This document shows positions 1 to 8,628 of a DNA stretch of 40,902 nt, in pieces. Positions within the stretch are counted from its first letter, which is position 1; the number at the start of each line of letters is the position of its first letter. Location: positions 1-40,902 of the forward strand of contig JADFRG010000026.1 of NCBI GenBank assembly GCA_022561385.1, in the 5' to 3' direction. Made by a program: the position numbers and the translations under genes. The stretch comes from Chloroflexota bacterium (GTDB taxonomy: Bacteria; Chloroflexota; Anaerolineae; Anaerolineales; E44-bin32). The notes under the pieces are model-generated. The model saw only the letters and a list, made by a program, of their open reading frames with translations, ran no database searches and was not told where the DNA came from.

Positions 1-52
1 GTGTGAGTTTCAGGTGATTGAGGGGGCTGCACGGCAGGGCTAAAGTGGGCCT

Positions 53-424
53 ATGCCGGCCACAAAAACCTCGCTCGACATTGGCGCGCCCGCCCTTTCC
101 TGGCAGCAACTCAGGGGATGGATCAATTCGAATGCGCGCGATCTGTTCGAAATCGCCGAAGCCGGCTACCTGGAGAAGGGGCGCGGCCTGCTCATCTTAG
201 CTGGATCGGCCGGATACCCTGAATCTGAGCTGGCCATCAAATGCCGCTACATCATGCCAGAGGAAATTGCGGATATCCGTAACGAGGCCCTGGACCTTGC
301 GCAAGAGCTCGTCACAAGGTATGACCCAGAGATTGAATTTGTTGTGGTGACGATCGACGCCACAAACCACATCACCTCGGCCCGGGTGGCGGTGGGCCAT
401 CCAACTCCTGAGATCGTGCACTGA
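53..424 (+). CDS. Hypothetical protein, 123 aa
   Basis: I do not recognise this small soluble protein. It has no membrane segment, signal peptide or metal-binding motif. The sequence reads as a normal mixed alpha/beta domain: a helical N-terminal half, then two beta-like stretches near the end (residues about 97-115, EFVVVTID and SARVAVG). The ATG start has no strong ribosome binding site. It ends convergently, 45 bases before the stop of the methyltransferase gene on the other strand. Composition matches its neighbours, which supports real coding, but the function is unknown. Confidence 0.55.
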   Translation: MPATKTSLDIGAPALSWQQLRGWINSNARDLFEIAEAGYLEKGRGLLILAGSAGYPESELAIKCRYIMPEEIADIRNEALDLAQELVTRYDPEIEFVVVTIDATNHITSARVAVGHPTPEIVH

Positions 425-469
425 GCCAAGGCGCACTGACCTTCTGCTCGGGGGCGGATGATTCGGCGG

Positions 470-1567
470 CTAAGCCGCAGTTACTCGGTCTGGATCCCCC
501 TTTCTAACCACTTCCCGCAGCGCATCGATCACACGTAGTTGTCCCTCCCCGTCCTTGTAGTACCAATGCACCCAGCCGTTGCACGGACTGCCGCCGGCTA
601 AATGGCTCCCGGTCTGATGGATCGAGCCCTCGAAGCCGTTGATCCTGAGCCGGCCATCTGGCTTGACTTTGGCAGTTAGCGACCGGTCTCCGCGAAAGTA
701 AAGTTCCTCCCCTGGCCTGAGCAGGCCGGCCTCCAACAGCTTCCCAAACGGCACCCGCGGCGGCCGTTCGCGCACCACGTTAAGTACCTCCGGCTCAACC
801 GAATCGGGTGTAATGGCCTCGATCCGCTTCCGGGCGATTTCCACGTAGCGCGCTTCTTTCTCAATCCCAATCCAATGCCGGCCGAGACGTTTGGCCACCG
901 CGCCGGTTGTGCCGGTTCCAAAAAAGGGGTCAAGCACCACATCGCCTGGATCCGTGGAAGCCAGCAGCACTCGATAAAGGAGTGCTTCCGGCTTCTGGGT
1001 GGCGTGGGCTTTCTTGCCGTTGCGCTTGATGCGCTCCGACCCGGTGCACAGCGGCAAGTACCAGTCGCTTCTCATCTGTTTCCCGCCGTTCAAGCTCTTC
1101 ATGGCGTGATGATTAAATGTGTACCGCGCCTTCTTGTTCTTGCTGGCCCAGATCAGGATTTCGTGAGCGTTCGTGAAACGCGTGCCGCGAAAATTCGGCA
1201 TTGGGTTGGCCTTGACCCAGAGCACGTCATTGAGAATCCAGTAGCCCAGGTCTTGGAGAATCGCCCCTACGCGGTGAATGTTATGGTAGGTGCCGATGAC
1301 CCACAATCCGCCGTCGTCGCGCAGCAGTCGCCGACAACCCGAGAGCCATGCCCGCGTAAAGTCGTCGTACTCGCGGAACCCATCAAAGCGGTCCCAATCC
1401 GCGTCGACTCCCTCTACCCGAGTCATGTTCGGGCGATAGAGCTCCTGGGAGAGCTGTAAGTTATAGGGTGGATCGGCAAACACGAGGTCTATCGATTCGC
1501 TTGGCAGGTCTTCCATAATCTCAAGCGAATCACCCTGCAGAACTTGATCTAGAGCTTTATCCGACAT
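470..1567 (-). CDS. CcrM-like DNA adenine-N6 methyltransferase
   Basis: Beta-class site-specific DNA methyltransferase that should transfer methyl from SAM to adenine N6. The catalytic motif DPPYNL is at residues 32-37, and the SAM-binding motif DPFFGTGTTG follows at about 210-220. This order (catalytic first) defines the beta class. The C-terminal about 90 residues contain GSIHQTGSHLAGGSPCNGW, characteristic of the CcrM C-terminal DNA-recognition domain. Length (365 aa) also fits CcrM, which methylates GANTC. No restriction endonuclease lies next to it, so it looks like a solitary methylase with a role in replication or gene regulation rather than defence. Target specificity is inferred from family likeness only. 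Confidence 0.9.
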   Translation of the reverse strand: MSDKALDQVLQGDSLEIMEDLPSESIDLVFADPPYNLQLSQELYRPNMTRVEGVDADWDRFDGFREYDDFTRAWLSGCRRLLRDDGGLWVIGTYHNIHRVGAILQDLGYWILNDVLWVKANPMPNFRGTRFTNAHEILIWASKNKKARYTFNHHAMKSLNGGKQMRSDWYLPLCTGSERIKRNGKKAHATQKPEALLYRVLLASTDPGDVVLDPFFGTGTTGAVAKRLGRHWIGIEKEARYVEIARKRIEAITPDSVEPEVLNVVRERPPRVPFGKLLEAGLLRPGEELYFRGDRSLTAKVKPDGRLRINGFEGSIHQTGSHLAGGSPCNGWVHWYYKDGEGQLRVIDALREVVRKGDPDRVTAA

Positions 1568-1716
1568 ATCGCCTTCCCTTGCGATATTGGACCCCGGTCG
1601 ATCGGGTCAGTGGATTGACATGGAGATCGCAGACTCGCTCGGATCTCCCGCTACTATGGATACTCTCCCGGTCCGGCCTTTATTCGGCTATGCGCAGTCA
1701 GATCGGATTCTCGAAC

Positions 1717-2169
1717 CTATGAGTCTGGAGCAGAGATCTCACCCGCTTCGACCCAATTTTCTCCCTGTCGTTCGTAGCAGTAAGAATAGCTGACATTCGG
1801 AATCGCTTGCTCACTGCGGATCATAAGAAAGCGAGCCGTGGTACGAATGCAGACCTGACCGGAGGATTCGCTACCCGAGAGGATACGGGTCGTGGACAGG
1901 CCCAGACCCTGGTTGGCAGGTTCCCGAATCATCCATAAACGCAGCTCGCCCAGATCTCCCTTGGTGAAGCGAGCCTCCCCACGGAACACGACCGAAAGAA
2001 TGACCAGCAACAAACCGGCCCCGGCCACGGCGAGCAAAATCGTTGACAGGCAGCCAACTCCCGGCGAGATGCCGACCGTTCTTGCTTGAGATTTTGGGCC
2101 TTCCTTCAGGTCGGGGTCTGACAAGTACCGCCTCCTCGCCAAGTCTACTCGGCGCGGCCGCGAGGGCAA
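1717..2169 (-). CDS. Single-pass membrane protein, unknown function
   Basis: A 150-residue protein with a basic, polar N-terminus (about 30 residues), one strong transmembrane helix at about residues 38-62 (CLSTILLAVAGAGLLLVILS), and a polar C-terminal domain of about 85 residues. By the positive-inside rule the C-terminal part should be outside the cell. Two cysteines in that part (CIRTT and SYCYE) could form a disulfide. I do not recognise the family. The first ATG is used, though a later start just before the helix is possible. It lies between the methyltransferase and the tRNA pair, with no operon partner. Confidence 0.55.
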   Translation of the reverse strand: MPSRPRRVDLARRRYLSDPDLKEGPKSQARTVGISPGVGCLSTILLAVAGAGLLLVILSVVFRGEARFTKGDLGELRLWMIREPANQGLGLSTTRILSGSESSGQVCIRTTARFLMIRSEQAIPNVSYSYCYERQGENWVEAGEISAPDS

Positions 2170-2177
2170 CCGAGTTC

Positions 2178-2206
2178 TTGACTCACTCCCCCCTTCACGG
2201 TATCCT
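2178..2206 (+). promoter_or_regulatory. Sigma70-type promoter of the tRNA pair
   Basis: TTGACT (2178-2183) and TATCCT (2201-2206) are separated by exactly 17 bases. The tRNA-Gly gene begins 9 bases after the -10 box, the expected distance for transcription starting near the tRNA 5' end. Confidence 0.6.
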
Positions 2207-2215
2207 CGATCGGCC

Positions 2216-2287
<72 letters not shown>

Positions 2288-2342
2288 CTTGGGCCGTTAC
2301 GCCATCGCCCTGCCGACCGGCAGGCGATTTCGCGTAACCCCG

Positions 2343-2400
<58 letters not shown>

Positions 2401-2414
<14 letters not shown>

Positions 2415-2512
2415 CCTAACCTTGTCATAGATGTAGCTACCCGCTCGGGTTCCCCGCCCAATGGCCGGTCGCCCCGACCGGCACAAACGCGCGACTCGCG
2501 CCGTCGCCTCCT
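2401..2512 (+). repeat. tRNA-Cys 3'-end repeat pair
   Basis: The last bases of tRNA-Cys (2401-2417) recur at 2496-2512 with 16 of 17 positions identical (core GCCGTCGCCTCCT at 2405 and 2500). A 9-base part, GCCGTCGCC, appears a third time at 2600-2608. A copied tRNA 3' end is what a small att-type integration scar or a decayed tRNA looks like. No integrase is visible. Confidence 0.45.
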
Positions 2513-3092
2513 CAATCACGATTGAGGCATCCGGATCGGCGGGTTTCTTGCCTTGCTGACGCTCCCGCGCGAGATGGCGGGCACCGGCGCGCGCCTGGTG
2601 CCGTCGCCCCACAGGCAACCACCCTAGAATTAAATAACTACGGACCTCTGGAAAGCATGCAGATCCGGCATCGCTCTCTTAGATTTCGACATAAGTTTCT
2701 GCGAACCGAGTACGGTGGAGGTGGATAAACCTCACCTCCTCTCCGTCTGACGGCGGGCGCTTGCAAGCCTCAGCGAGCCGGAGGCCCTAGTACCAACGGC
2801 CCACGCACCGGATGAATCGTTTCAGCCTTTCTACCGTTTTAGTTCATAGACAAGAACTCAGTGGCTCCGGAGACGAGCCGGCGACAGGCTCGGTGAGGTG
2901 GATGTCGAGGGCGAGTTTCAGGCCGCCAGTATCAACGACCCTGGCAGCGCCATAACCGTCGCAAGCGTCGCAGCCAACGATCCGCCGGAATTTCTTCCCG
3001 AAGCTCCTGGGCCAGATCACGACCATCGGAACAACCGCGATGATAACGATGATTATCACCAACAAGACCAACCAAGATCCAAAACCAATCCC
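2415..3092. other. Intergenic region with three inverted repeats
   Basis: No convincing gene lies between tRNA-Cys and the kinase. Three short inverted repeats are visible: GCCGGTC/GACCGGC at 2464-2482 (5-base loop), CCTCAATC/GATTGAGG at 2510-2527 (2-base gap), and GGAGGTG/CACCTCC at 2717-2739 (9-base loop). None is followed by a clear T-run, so they are not good intrinsic terminators. The last about 195 bases continue the kinase reading frame upstream of its likely start, and the other strand there shows a hydrophobic stretch. Confidence 0.4.
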
Positions 3093-4958
3093 ATGAGCTC
3101 TCTCACCGGCCGGACCCTGGGGCGTTATCAATTGCTGGACCCCATCGGCCAGGGCGGCATGGCTACCGTCTATAAGGCTTACGACTCGGAACAGGACCGC
3201 CTCGTAGCGCTCAAGGTACTCTCCCCCATCCTGGCGCAGCAAGAGCAGTTCAATCAGCGATTCAGGCGCGAAGCCGGGGTGGTGGTGCAGCTCAGACACC
3301 CCCACATCGTGCCGGTTGAATATTTCGGCGAGCATGACGGATACGCCTACCTGGTTATGCCGTTCATCGAAGGTGGGACCTTGACCGATCATATGATGAA
3401 CGGCCCCCCTTCCTCGGCCTTTGGTGCCAAAGTATTCGAACAGGTGGCCAGCGCGCTTCAATACGCCCATGGGCGTGGAGTGGTCCACAGAGATGTGAAG
3501 CCGTCCAACATCCTAATTGAGGAAAACGGCAACGCTCTGCTGGCTGACTTTGGCCTTGCGCGCATCCACGATGCGTCGGTCAACCTGACCGGCTCCGCGC
3601 TGATCGGTACCCCCGCCTATATTTCTCCTGAACAAGCCAGTGGGAAAACGGTCGATGCCCGCTCGGACCAGTATTCGCTCGGGGTGATCCTGTACCAGTT
3701 GTCGACCGGCAGGCTGCCGTTCGAGGCTGAGAACCCCATGGCGGTGGTCATCAAACATATAAATGAGCCCATGCCGCGGCCGCGCGCGGCTGGCGCACAC
3801 GTTCCGGAGGCCGTCGAACGTGTGATCCTGAAAGCCACCGCCAAGGATCCGGATCAACGCTTCGGGTCGGTCGCCGAACTGAATGAGGTCTTCCAGGCCG
3901 CCCTGGCCCACGCCCGTGACCCAAATACCCACCCCGAGCCCATCATCGAGCTGCCACCGGAAATCCAACTTACGAGTGAGCAGCCCACCGTATTGCTGCG
4001 GAGGAAACGATGGGCCCGAAGAGCGGCCGTCGGCGTGGCGCTGCTGTTTCTACTGCTCGCGATCCCTGTGTTCGCAACGAGCCTGGTGGATCTGATCGAC
4101 GGAGCATCCAGCCCCGCGGAAAGCGGCGGCCTCCTGGATCCAGATTTAAATGCCTATCAATTGACCGCTCTGGCCGGCACGATTGAAGCGATGTCGACCC
4201 GACTCGCGTCTGCAGAAGGAGGCCTCATCTCGCCTGATCAGGTGCAGACGGCCGTCATGCAGACCCTGGTAGCCTCAGAATCAGGGGTCAATAACGGGAT
4301 CGTGATCAAGGAAGTTCAGGCCATCCTGACAGCCATTCCGATTCTCGGCGGCGGATCCTTTCAGTCTGCGACGCCCGAAACCAGCGCTTCGCCCGCTCCA
4401 TCGGCCACACTCAGCACGTTGCCAACCCGCACTCCGACCTCCGCAACCGTCACGACCGCCACTTTCACGCCCACGGTTGAGGTCTTTTCCACCTCGACTC
4501 CTACTCCCACGAGCACCTCACCTCCGACTCTTACCCCGGCTCCGACAGATACCCCGATGCCGCCCACCATCACTCCAAGCGCCACTGCCTCTGCCTCAAG
4601 CGACGTGTGTGCAGCCTCTTCGCTGAGCGGTTTCTCGGTCGGCGGAAAAAACGTCAGTTGGGACTTGCACAACGGCGCGACCGCCAGCATTCAAATCACG
4701 GAAACGATCATCAACTGGCCCGCCAGCAACGACGAGCTGCGCAAGGTTTACCTGGGTACTCCGTTGATCTGGGACGAGTCGGACGGCTCCCCACCGACGA
4801 CGCTGGGAAGCGATTGGGAAGCAGGAAGCCGCGTGCTTAATCAGGGTGAGAGCAAGGTGCTGAAGTTCAGATTTGACACAAATGCCTCTGCGTCTGAGTC
4901 GGACTATTCCCTGACGGTTACTCTGAATGACGATTGCGAGCTTACCGCCGGGGGCTGA
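3093..4958 (+). CDS. PknB-type Ser/Thr kinase with ectodomain
   Basis: Membrane receptor-like kinase of about 621 aa. The N-terminal cytoplasmic kinase domain has all key residues: glycine loop GQGGMATVY (19-27), K41 in VALKVL, E60, HRD at 132-134, DFG at 152-154, and GTPAYISPEQ in the activation segment. One transmembrane helix follows at about 310-330 (VGVALLFLLLAIPVF). The outside part has a helical stretch, a Thr/Pro/Ser repeat linker at about 425-500, and a C-terminal beta-rich domain with two cysteines that probably senses something outside the cell. The frame is open back to ATG 2898, which has a GGTGAGG before it. I prefer ATG 3093 because the 65 extra residues are unusually polar and the family normally starts about 10 residues before the kinase domain. 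It ends 13 bases from the convergent stress-protein gene. Confidence 0.93.
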   Translation: MSSLTGRTLGRYQLLDPIGQGGMATVYKAYDSEQDRLVALKVLSPILAQQEQFNQRFRREAGVVVQLRHPHIVPVEYFGEHDGYAYLVMPFIEGGTLTDHMMNGPPSSAFGAKVFEQVASALQYAHGRGVVHRDVKPSNILIEENGNALLADFGLARIHDASVNLTGSALIGTPAYISPEQASGKTVDARSDQYSLGVILYQLSTGRLPFEAENPMAVVIKHINEPMPRPRAAGAHVPEAVERVILKATAKDPDQRFGSVAELNEVFQAALAHARDPNTHPEPIIELPPEIQLTSEQPTVLLRRKRWARRAAVGVALLFLLLAIPVFATSLVDLIDGASSPAESGGLLDPDLNAYQLTALAGTIEAMSTRLASAEGGLISPDQVQTAVMQTLVASESGVNNGIVIKEVQAILTAIPILGGGSFQSATPETSASPAPSATLSTLPTRTPTSATVTTATFTPTVEVFSTSTPTPTSTSPPTLTPAPTDTPMPPTITPSATASASSDVCAASSLSGFSVGGKNVSWDLHNGATASIQITETIINWPASNDELRKVYLGTPLIWDESDGSPPTTLGSDWEAGSRVLNQGESKVLKFRFDTNASASESDYSLTVTLNDDCELTAGG

Positions 4959-4971
4959 TAAGGCTCGCGGG

Positions 4972-6756
4972 TCAGCGGCAGATCAATACCGGCTTGTCAG
5001 ATTCTCGCAGGATCTGGTCGACCGCACTTCCAAGTGCGGCCTCCACGATGGGGCTGTAACCGTATCCACCGATGACTACCAGATCACATTTCCGCTCCTG
5101 CGCGGTCTCGAGGATGCCTTTGGCCACATCACCTGACTTGATTACGAGGACCGGAGTGACCTCATGTCGCTCGGCATACGATTGCGCTTCTCTCAGAGTC
5201 TCATCTGTAGCTCGGCCGCGTTCCATGACCGAGGCGATGGTCAGGGAGATGTTCCAGCGGCTTGCCATGTAGGTGGAGAGGTAGAGCGCCTCCTTCGCCT
5301 TGGGGCTGCCATCATAGGCCAGGAGCGCGTGAGACATCGGCGAACTTGGCCCCGGGACCGCCAATATCGGCGTTGGGCACCGCAAGATCATCGTCCGAAA
5401 GCCCGACCCCAGCCTGGCTGCGGCTCGGGCGCTGGGTGGGTGGGCCAGGTGCGGGACGACGAGATCCGCCCAACGAGCCCGTTCACAGATCCGGCGGGCT
5501 ACGCCCCCTACTTCGATCGCCAGCTTCCCAGGCACACCGGCCTCTTCACATCGCCTGTCGAACTCCTCCCTCACCGATCTGGCCTGCTCGTCTTGTTTGT
5601 GCTTCTCGGAGGGCACCACATGTAAACCTTGCAGCCTGGCGCCCTCGCGTTGGGCCACAAGCAAGGCCTGATCCATCGCACCCCAGCTGGTTTCCTCTCT
5701 CTGCACAGGCACAAGAATGCTCACCGTAAATCTTTCGGCACGTCGCGCGGCTATCGTATCCATTCGCCACCGGCCGGGTGCCGGGCCGGCTTCGAAGGTA
5801 CCGGGCGTCACGACCTCGATGGCTTTCTTCGCCAGCCGTGCTGCCCTGCGCCTGACCCTGGGACTGGTCTTAAACATCAAGTCGGCCGCGGCGGTACCGG
5901 GCTTGACCTCCCAACCCAGCTCGCGCTCTAGAGCCTCGCGATGTCTCGAAATCCACACGTACAGATCCGTCGCAGTGCGACCGGGGAAGTCTCTCAGCAC
6001 GCCCTGCTCGAGGATCACGTCTACCAATGGCTGGTAAACATGTTCAACCCAATCCTTCGACGCCTCCCGCAGAGAGACCGGTTGGTCTCGCTCATCCGCC
6101 AGGTACTCGCGATGGGCTTCGATCTGTCTGAGAAGTGGCCGATACTGCCCGGGCGCGGTAACTCTGAGCAGGTCCGGATCAAGTACCTTCGCCAGCGAAG
6201 TGCGCTCCAGGAACTCTGCCAACTCGGCCTTGATGATCAGTTCGTCTGGTTCGGTGTCCGGTGATAGCGGAACCTTCGTAGTGACCTGGCGAACGTAGGC
6301 CTCGATATGCCTCGCTCCCACCTCCCTGGCGACCGACACTCGATGGTTCCCATCCAGGACGAAATACACCTCTCCAATTTGGTAGACCTCAATCGGAGGC
6401 AACCCTCCAAGCTCCGTGACAGCTACTTTGACGCCCGCCCATCGACCGCTATCGCTGTCCTGGCGGGGCAAAAAGCCACGCGAGAAATCCCGGTAACGTC
6501 CCACGCTGCCAACGATGGAGTCCAGCGGGATTTCTTTGAGCTCACGCTTCGATGTCTCCCTACCCTTCAGCTTCTTGCGCACGTCATCGTACGACATCAG
6601 ATCTGTCGATCGTCCGGCCAGCCGAGCAAAAACTCTATCTAATGCCGCCCGGCGGCGAGCGCGTCGAAAGTCACTGACGGCCCGCGAGTGACCGGAGGGA
6701 CTCACCTGGACCTCGGCTCCGCAATTCCGGCGGTGTTCATCCGATGGTTTCGCCAA
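4972..6756 (-). CDS. ParB-like domain fused to two universal stress protein domains
   Basis: A 594-residue protein of at least three parts. The N-terminal third contains a ParB/sulfiredoxin-like segment, with IPLDSIVGSV leading to LDGNHRVSVAREVGARHI near residue 135-155, typical of ParB-type nucleotide-binding folds. The middle is helical. Two UspA-like domains follow, at about 345-455 and 480-594. The second ends in GGYGYSPIVEAALGS, matching the ATP-binding signature G-2x-G-9x-G-S. The first lacks a clear version of that motif and may not bind ATP. The combination suggests a nucleotide-responsive stress protein; its exact role is unknown. The start overlaps the end of the upstream metallophosphoesterase gene by 20 bases, so the two are probably translationally coupled. 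Confidence 0.85.
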   Translation of the reverse strand: MAKPSDEHRRNCGAEVQVSPSGHSRAVSDFRRARRRAALDRVFARLAGRSTDLMSYDDVRKKLKGRETSKRELKEIPLDSIVGSVGRYRDFSRGFLPRQDSDSGRWAGVKVAVTELGGLPPIEVYQIGEVYFVLDGNHRVSVAREVGARHIEAYVRQVTTKVPLSPDTEPDELIIKAELAEFLERTSLAKVLDPDLLRVTAPGQYRPLLRQIEAHREYLADERDQPVSLREASKDWVEHVYQPLVDVILEQGVLRDFPGRTATDLYVWISRHREALERELGWEVKPGTAAADLMFKTSPRVRRRAARLAKKAIEVVTPGTFEAGPAPGRWRMDTIAARRAERFTVSILVPVQREETSWGAMDQALLVAQREGARLQGLHVVPSEKHKQDEQARSVREEFDRRCEEAGVPGKLAIEVGGVARRICERARWADLVVPHLAHPPSARAAARLGSGFRTMILRCPTPILAVPGPSSPMSHALLAYDGSPKAKEALYLSTYMASRWNISLTIASVMERGRATDETLREAQSYAERHEVTPVLVIKSGDVAKGILETAQERKCDLVVIGGYGYSPIVEAALGSAVDQILRESDKPVLICR

Positions 6757-7393
6757 TCGGGGTGAGATCCAACCCGAACACTGGATTTACGTTGATAACC
6801 CTTGTTTCGCGGAACTGAGTACTCCTCCCGCCTCCGACCAGCCAGAAGTCAACGTGACCGTGTAATAAATATCGCGGTCTCAACCAGCTCATAAGCTTTA
6901 AGAACGCCTTAAATCCGGTATGTGCCGGATCGCGCAGGTCGTGGATACCGCGCGGCGGCGCGTGAGTGACGATCACATCCACGAACCGGCCATGTCGGGC
7001 TCGCGTCAATAACAGCCTGGGAAAGAGTCGGACGATTCTGAGGCCCATTCGAGTTTCACTGAATTGCCCGGAGGCGCCCGGGCGGTAGCGAGTCGAGCCT
7101 CCCAAGCCGAGGAATAAGAGCTTGCCATAACTAACCACCCGATCGTCAATGAGATCACATCCCCTGGGAATTTTGCGCAGTTGGCCGTCGCTGGTTAGTT
7201 CGGCCTCCGTGTCGTGATTTCCTCGAACATAGAGGACCGGCTTGTTGAGGGCATCCGCCACGAACTCGAGATAGTAGATCGGCAAATCCCCGCACCCAAG
7301 GACAAGGTCCACGTCCCCGTAGGTCTGATGGATATGTTCGGAATAAACTCTCTCATCGACGTTGTCACTCAAGGCCAGGATCTTCACGTGCAT
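6737..7393 (-). CDS. Calcineurin-like metallophosphoesterase
   Basis: Two-metal phosphoesterase of 218 aa. The family motifs appear in order: LSDN near the N-terminus (residues 8-11, taking the place of the usual D-x-H), GCGDLP at about 33-38, GNHD at about 58-61, VTHAPP at about 140-145 and HGH at about 177-179. The first motif normally supplies a metal-binding D-x-H; here it reads SDNVDE, so His is missing. Other small members of this group share that variation. The substrate is unknown. No signal peptide is seen, so it is cytoplasmic. Its 3' end overlaps the stress-protein gene by 20 bases, suggesting a shared transcript. Confidence 0.85.
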   Translation of the reverse strand: MHVKILALSDNVDERVYSEHIHQTYGDVDLVLGCGDLPIYYLEFVADALNKPVLYVRGNHDTEAELTSDGQLRKIPRGCDLIDDRVVSYGKLLFLGLGGSTRYRPGASGQFSETRMGLRIVRLFPRLLLTRARHGRFVDVIVTHAPPRGIHDLRDPAHTGFKAFLKLMSWLRPRYLLHGHVDFWLVGGGRSTQFRETRVINVNPVFGLDLTPIGETIG

Positions 7394-7767
7394 TCGGCTC
7401 CACTTCGTCCTTTAAAAGGTGCTGCGGGGTGAGCGAAGGATGCAGCGACGGTTGCTCCCGGACACTGACTTATACAATTACGAGTCTTTCGAACATCCCG
7501 GAAGCGGTCCGCGCCGCAGTATTTCCGCATGATCGGCATTGAAACCTCGAGGTCAAGCTGCCTGGAGTTGTCGAAAAATATGACCCATATTCTCGGCGAC
7601 CTGTGCGGAAGCGCCCTGCCAATTGCCATGGGCCATCATGAATTGGACGGTCGAGTGACTCTACCATTCCAGCGGCCGAACTTCCGCACCTTAACCGAAC
7701 CGCAATGAATTTCAGGCTATATAAGAGGGGATCAGTACTCGACCTTTGATACGGGTGAGGAGGAGTC
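7394..7767. other. Divergent intergenic region
   Basis: No convincing gene on either strand. It separates divergent transcripts. A TATATAAG stretch at 7718-7725 may serve as the -10 element for the plus-strand cluster, but no matching -35 is clear. GGTGAGGAGGAG just before ATG 7768 is a very strong ribosome binding site. Confidence 0.5.
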
Positions 7768-8628
7768 ATGACTAAACCAGGACTTGGATCCGGAGCTCTT
7801 GTTGGCGGCCTGTTGACTGCGCCCCTCATCGGACTCATGTTCCTGGCACGTCAGCTATTTGGACTGGCGTTCGTTCCTTTTGAATTGTTCGATTGGATTA
7901 CCCGCATCTTGCCGGGCGACGTCGTGACATTTGGCATCGACCTGATGATCGACACCATGTTGTTCGTAGGTGCGAATGTCGCGAACACTGCTAAAACCGC
8001 CGAGCAAGTTACCGCAGTGTTGCTGTTCCTCGTCGGGGGAGTGGTGGTTGGTGCCTTATTCTTTGGAATCATGGAGGCACGAAGAGGCACTCCTGATGTC
8101 ACTGCAGGTCTTGTTCTCGGGGCGCTCTTTGGATTACCTCTAGCAGGCATCAGCATCGCCCTGGGTCAGTCAAACGTGGTCCCGGCCCTCAATCTTCTCT
8201 GGGCGATCGGGCTGTTCCTCGGGTGGGGAGTCGCGACGAGCAAGGCATGCGCACGCTTGCTTCCCCCTTATCCGGAAATAGTAGATGAAGGGGAAAAGGC
8301 GCGGTCAGTTGAACACATCAATCGGAGACAATTCCTGATCACGCTTGGGGCAAGCACTGCTACGATCACGGCTGTGGGCACCGGCATCGGTTCGATCCTG
8401 GCCAGAAACGAACGTCAAAGGTCACAGCTCGAGCTCGATAATTCTATGGCCCATCTGGCGGAGGGGTCAGCCGATTCGTCCTTCCCAAATTCAAACGATC
8501 CGGTGACGCCGGTTCCGGGGACACGCCCGGAATACACTCCCGTAAAGGATCACTACAAGGTTTTCATCCGAACCGAGCCGACGGTTATCGAAGGGTCGGA
8601 CTGGACGCTTCCAGTTATGGTCTGGTAG
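7768..8628 (+). CDS. Moco oxidoreductase, 5' segment: membrane anchor (frameshifted)
   Basis: First part of a broken gene that continues to 9401. It carries about four transmembrane helices (residues 10-180), a cytoplasmic loop, and an internal twin-arginine-like motif NRRQFLITLGAS at about 189-200 followed by a hydrophobic stretch. The periplasmic start of the molybdopterin domain follows (EYTPVKDHYKVFIRTEPTV). The reading frame fails after residue V at 8616: adding one G gives V-D-G-L-V-D-N-P, the expected family sequence, and leads straight into the next segment. The start is secure (GGTGAGGAGGAG upstream). It is either a real frameshift mutation or a sequence error. Confidence 0.75.
   Translation: MTKPGLGSGALVGGLLTAPLIGLMFLARQLFGLAFVPFELFDWITRILPGDVVTFGIDLMIDTMLFVGANVANTAKTAEQVTAVLLFLVGGVVVGALFFGIMEARRGTPDVTAGLVLGALFGLPLAGISIALGQSNVVPALNLLWAIGLFLGWGVATSKACARLLPPYPEIVDEGEKARSVEHINRRQFLITLGASTATITAVGTGIGSILARNERQRSQLELDNSMAHLAEGSADSSFPNSNDPVTPVPGTRPEYTPVKDHYKVFIRTEPTVIEGSDWTLPVMVW

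Noticed and set aside
875..1459. Plus-strand open frame of 194 codons
   Set aside because: It lies fully opposite the conserved methyltransferase gene and resembles no protein family; it is a shadow of a high-GC gene.
2844..3092. Hydrophobic minus-strand frame (LVLLVIIIVIIAVV) opposite the kinase upstream region
   Set aside because: It could be a small membrane protein starting from a TTG codon, but there is no ribosome site or recognisable family, and the longer frame runs antisense through conserved kinase sequence.
7470..7838. Minus-strand open frame of 122 codons upstream of the molybdopterin gene
   Set aside because: It is rich in Arg, Ser and Pro, overlaps the strong ribosome site and start of the plus-strand gene, and shows no family likeness.
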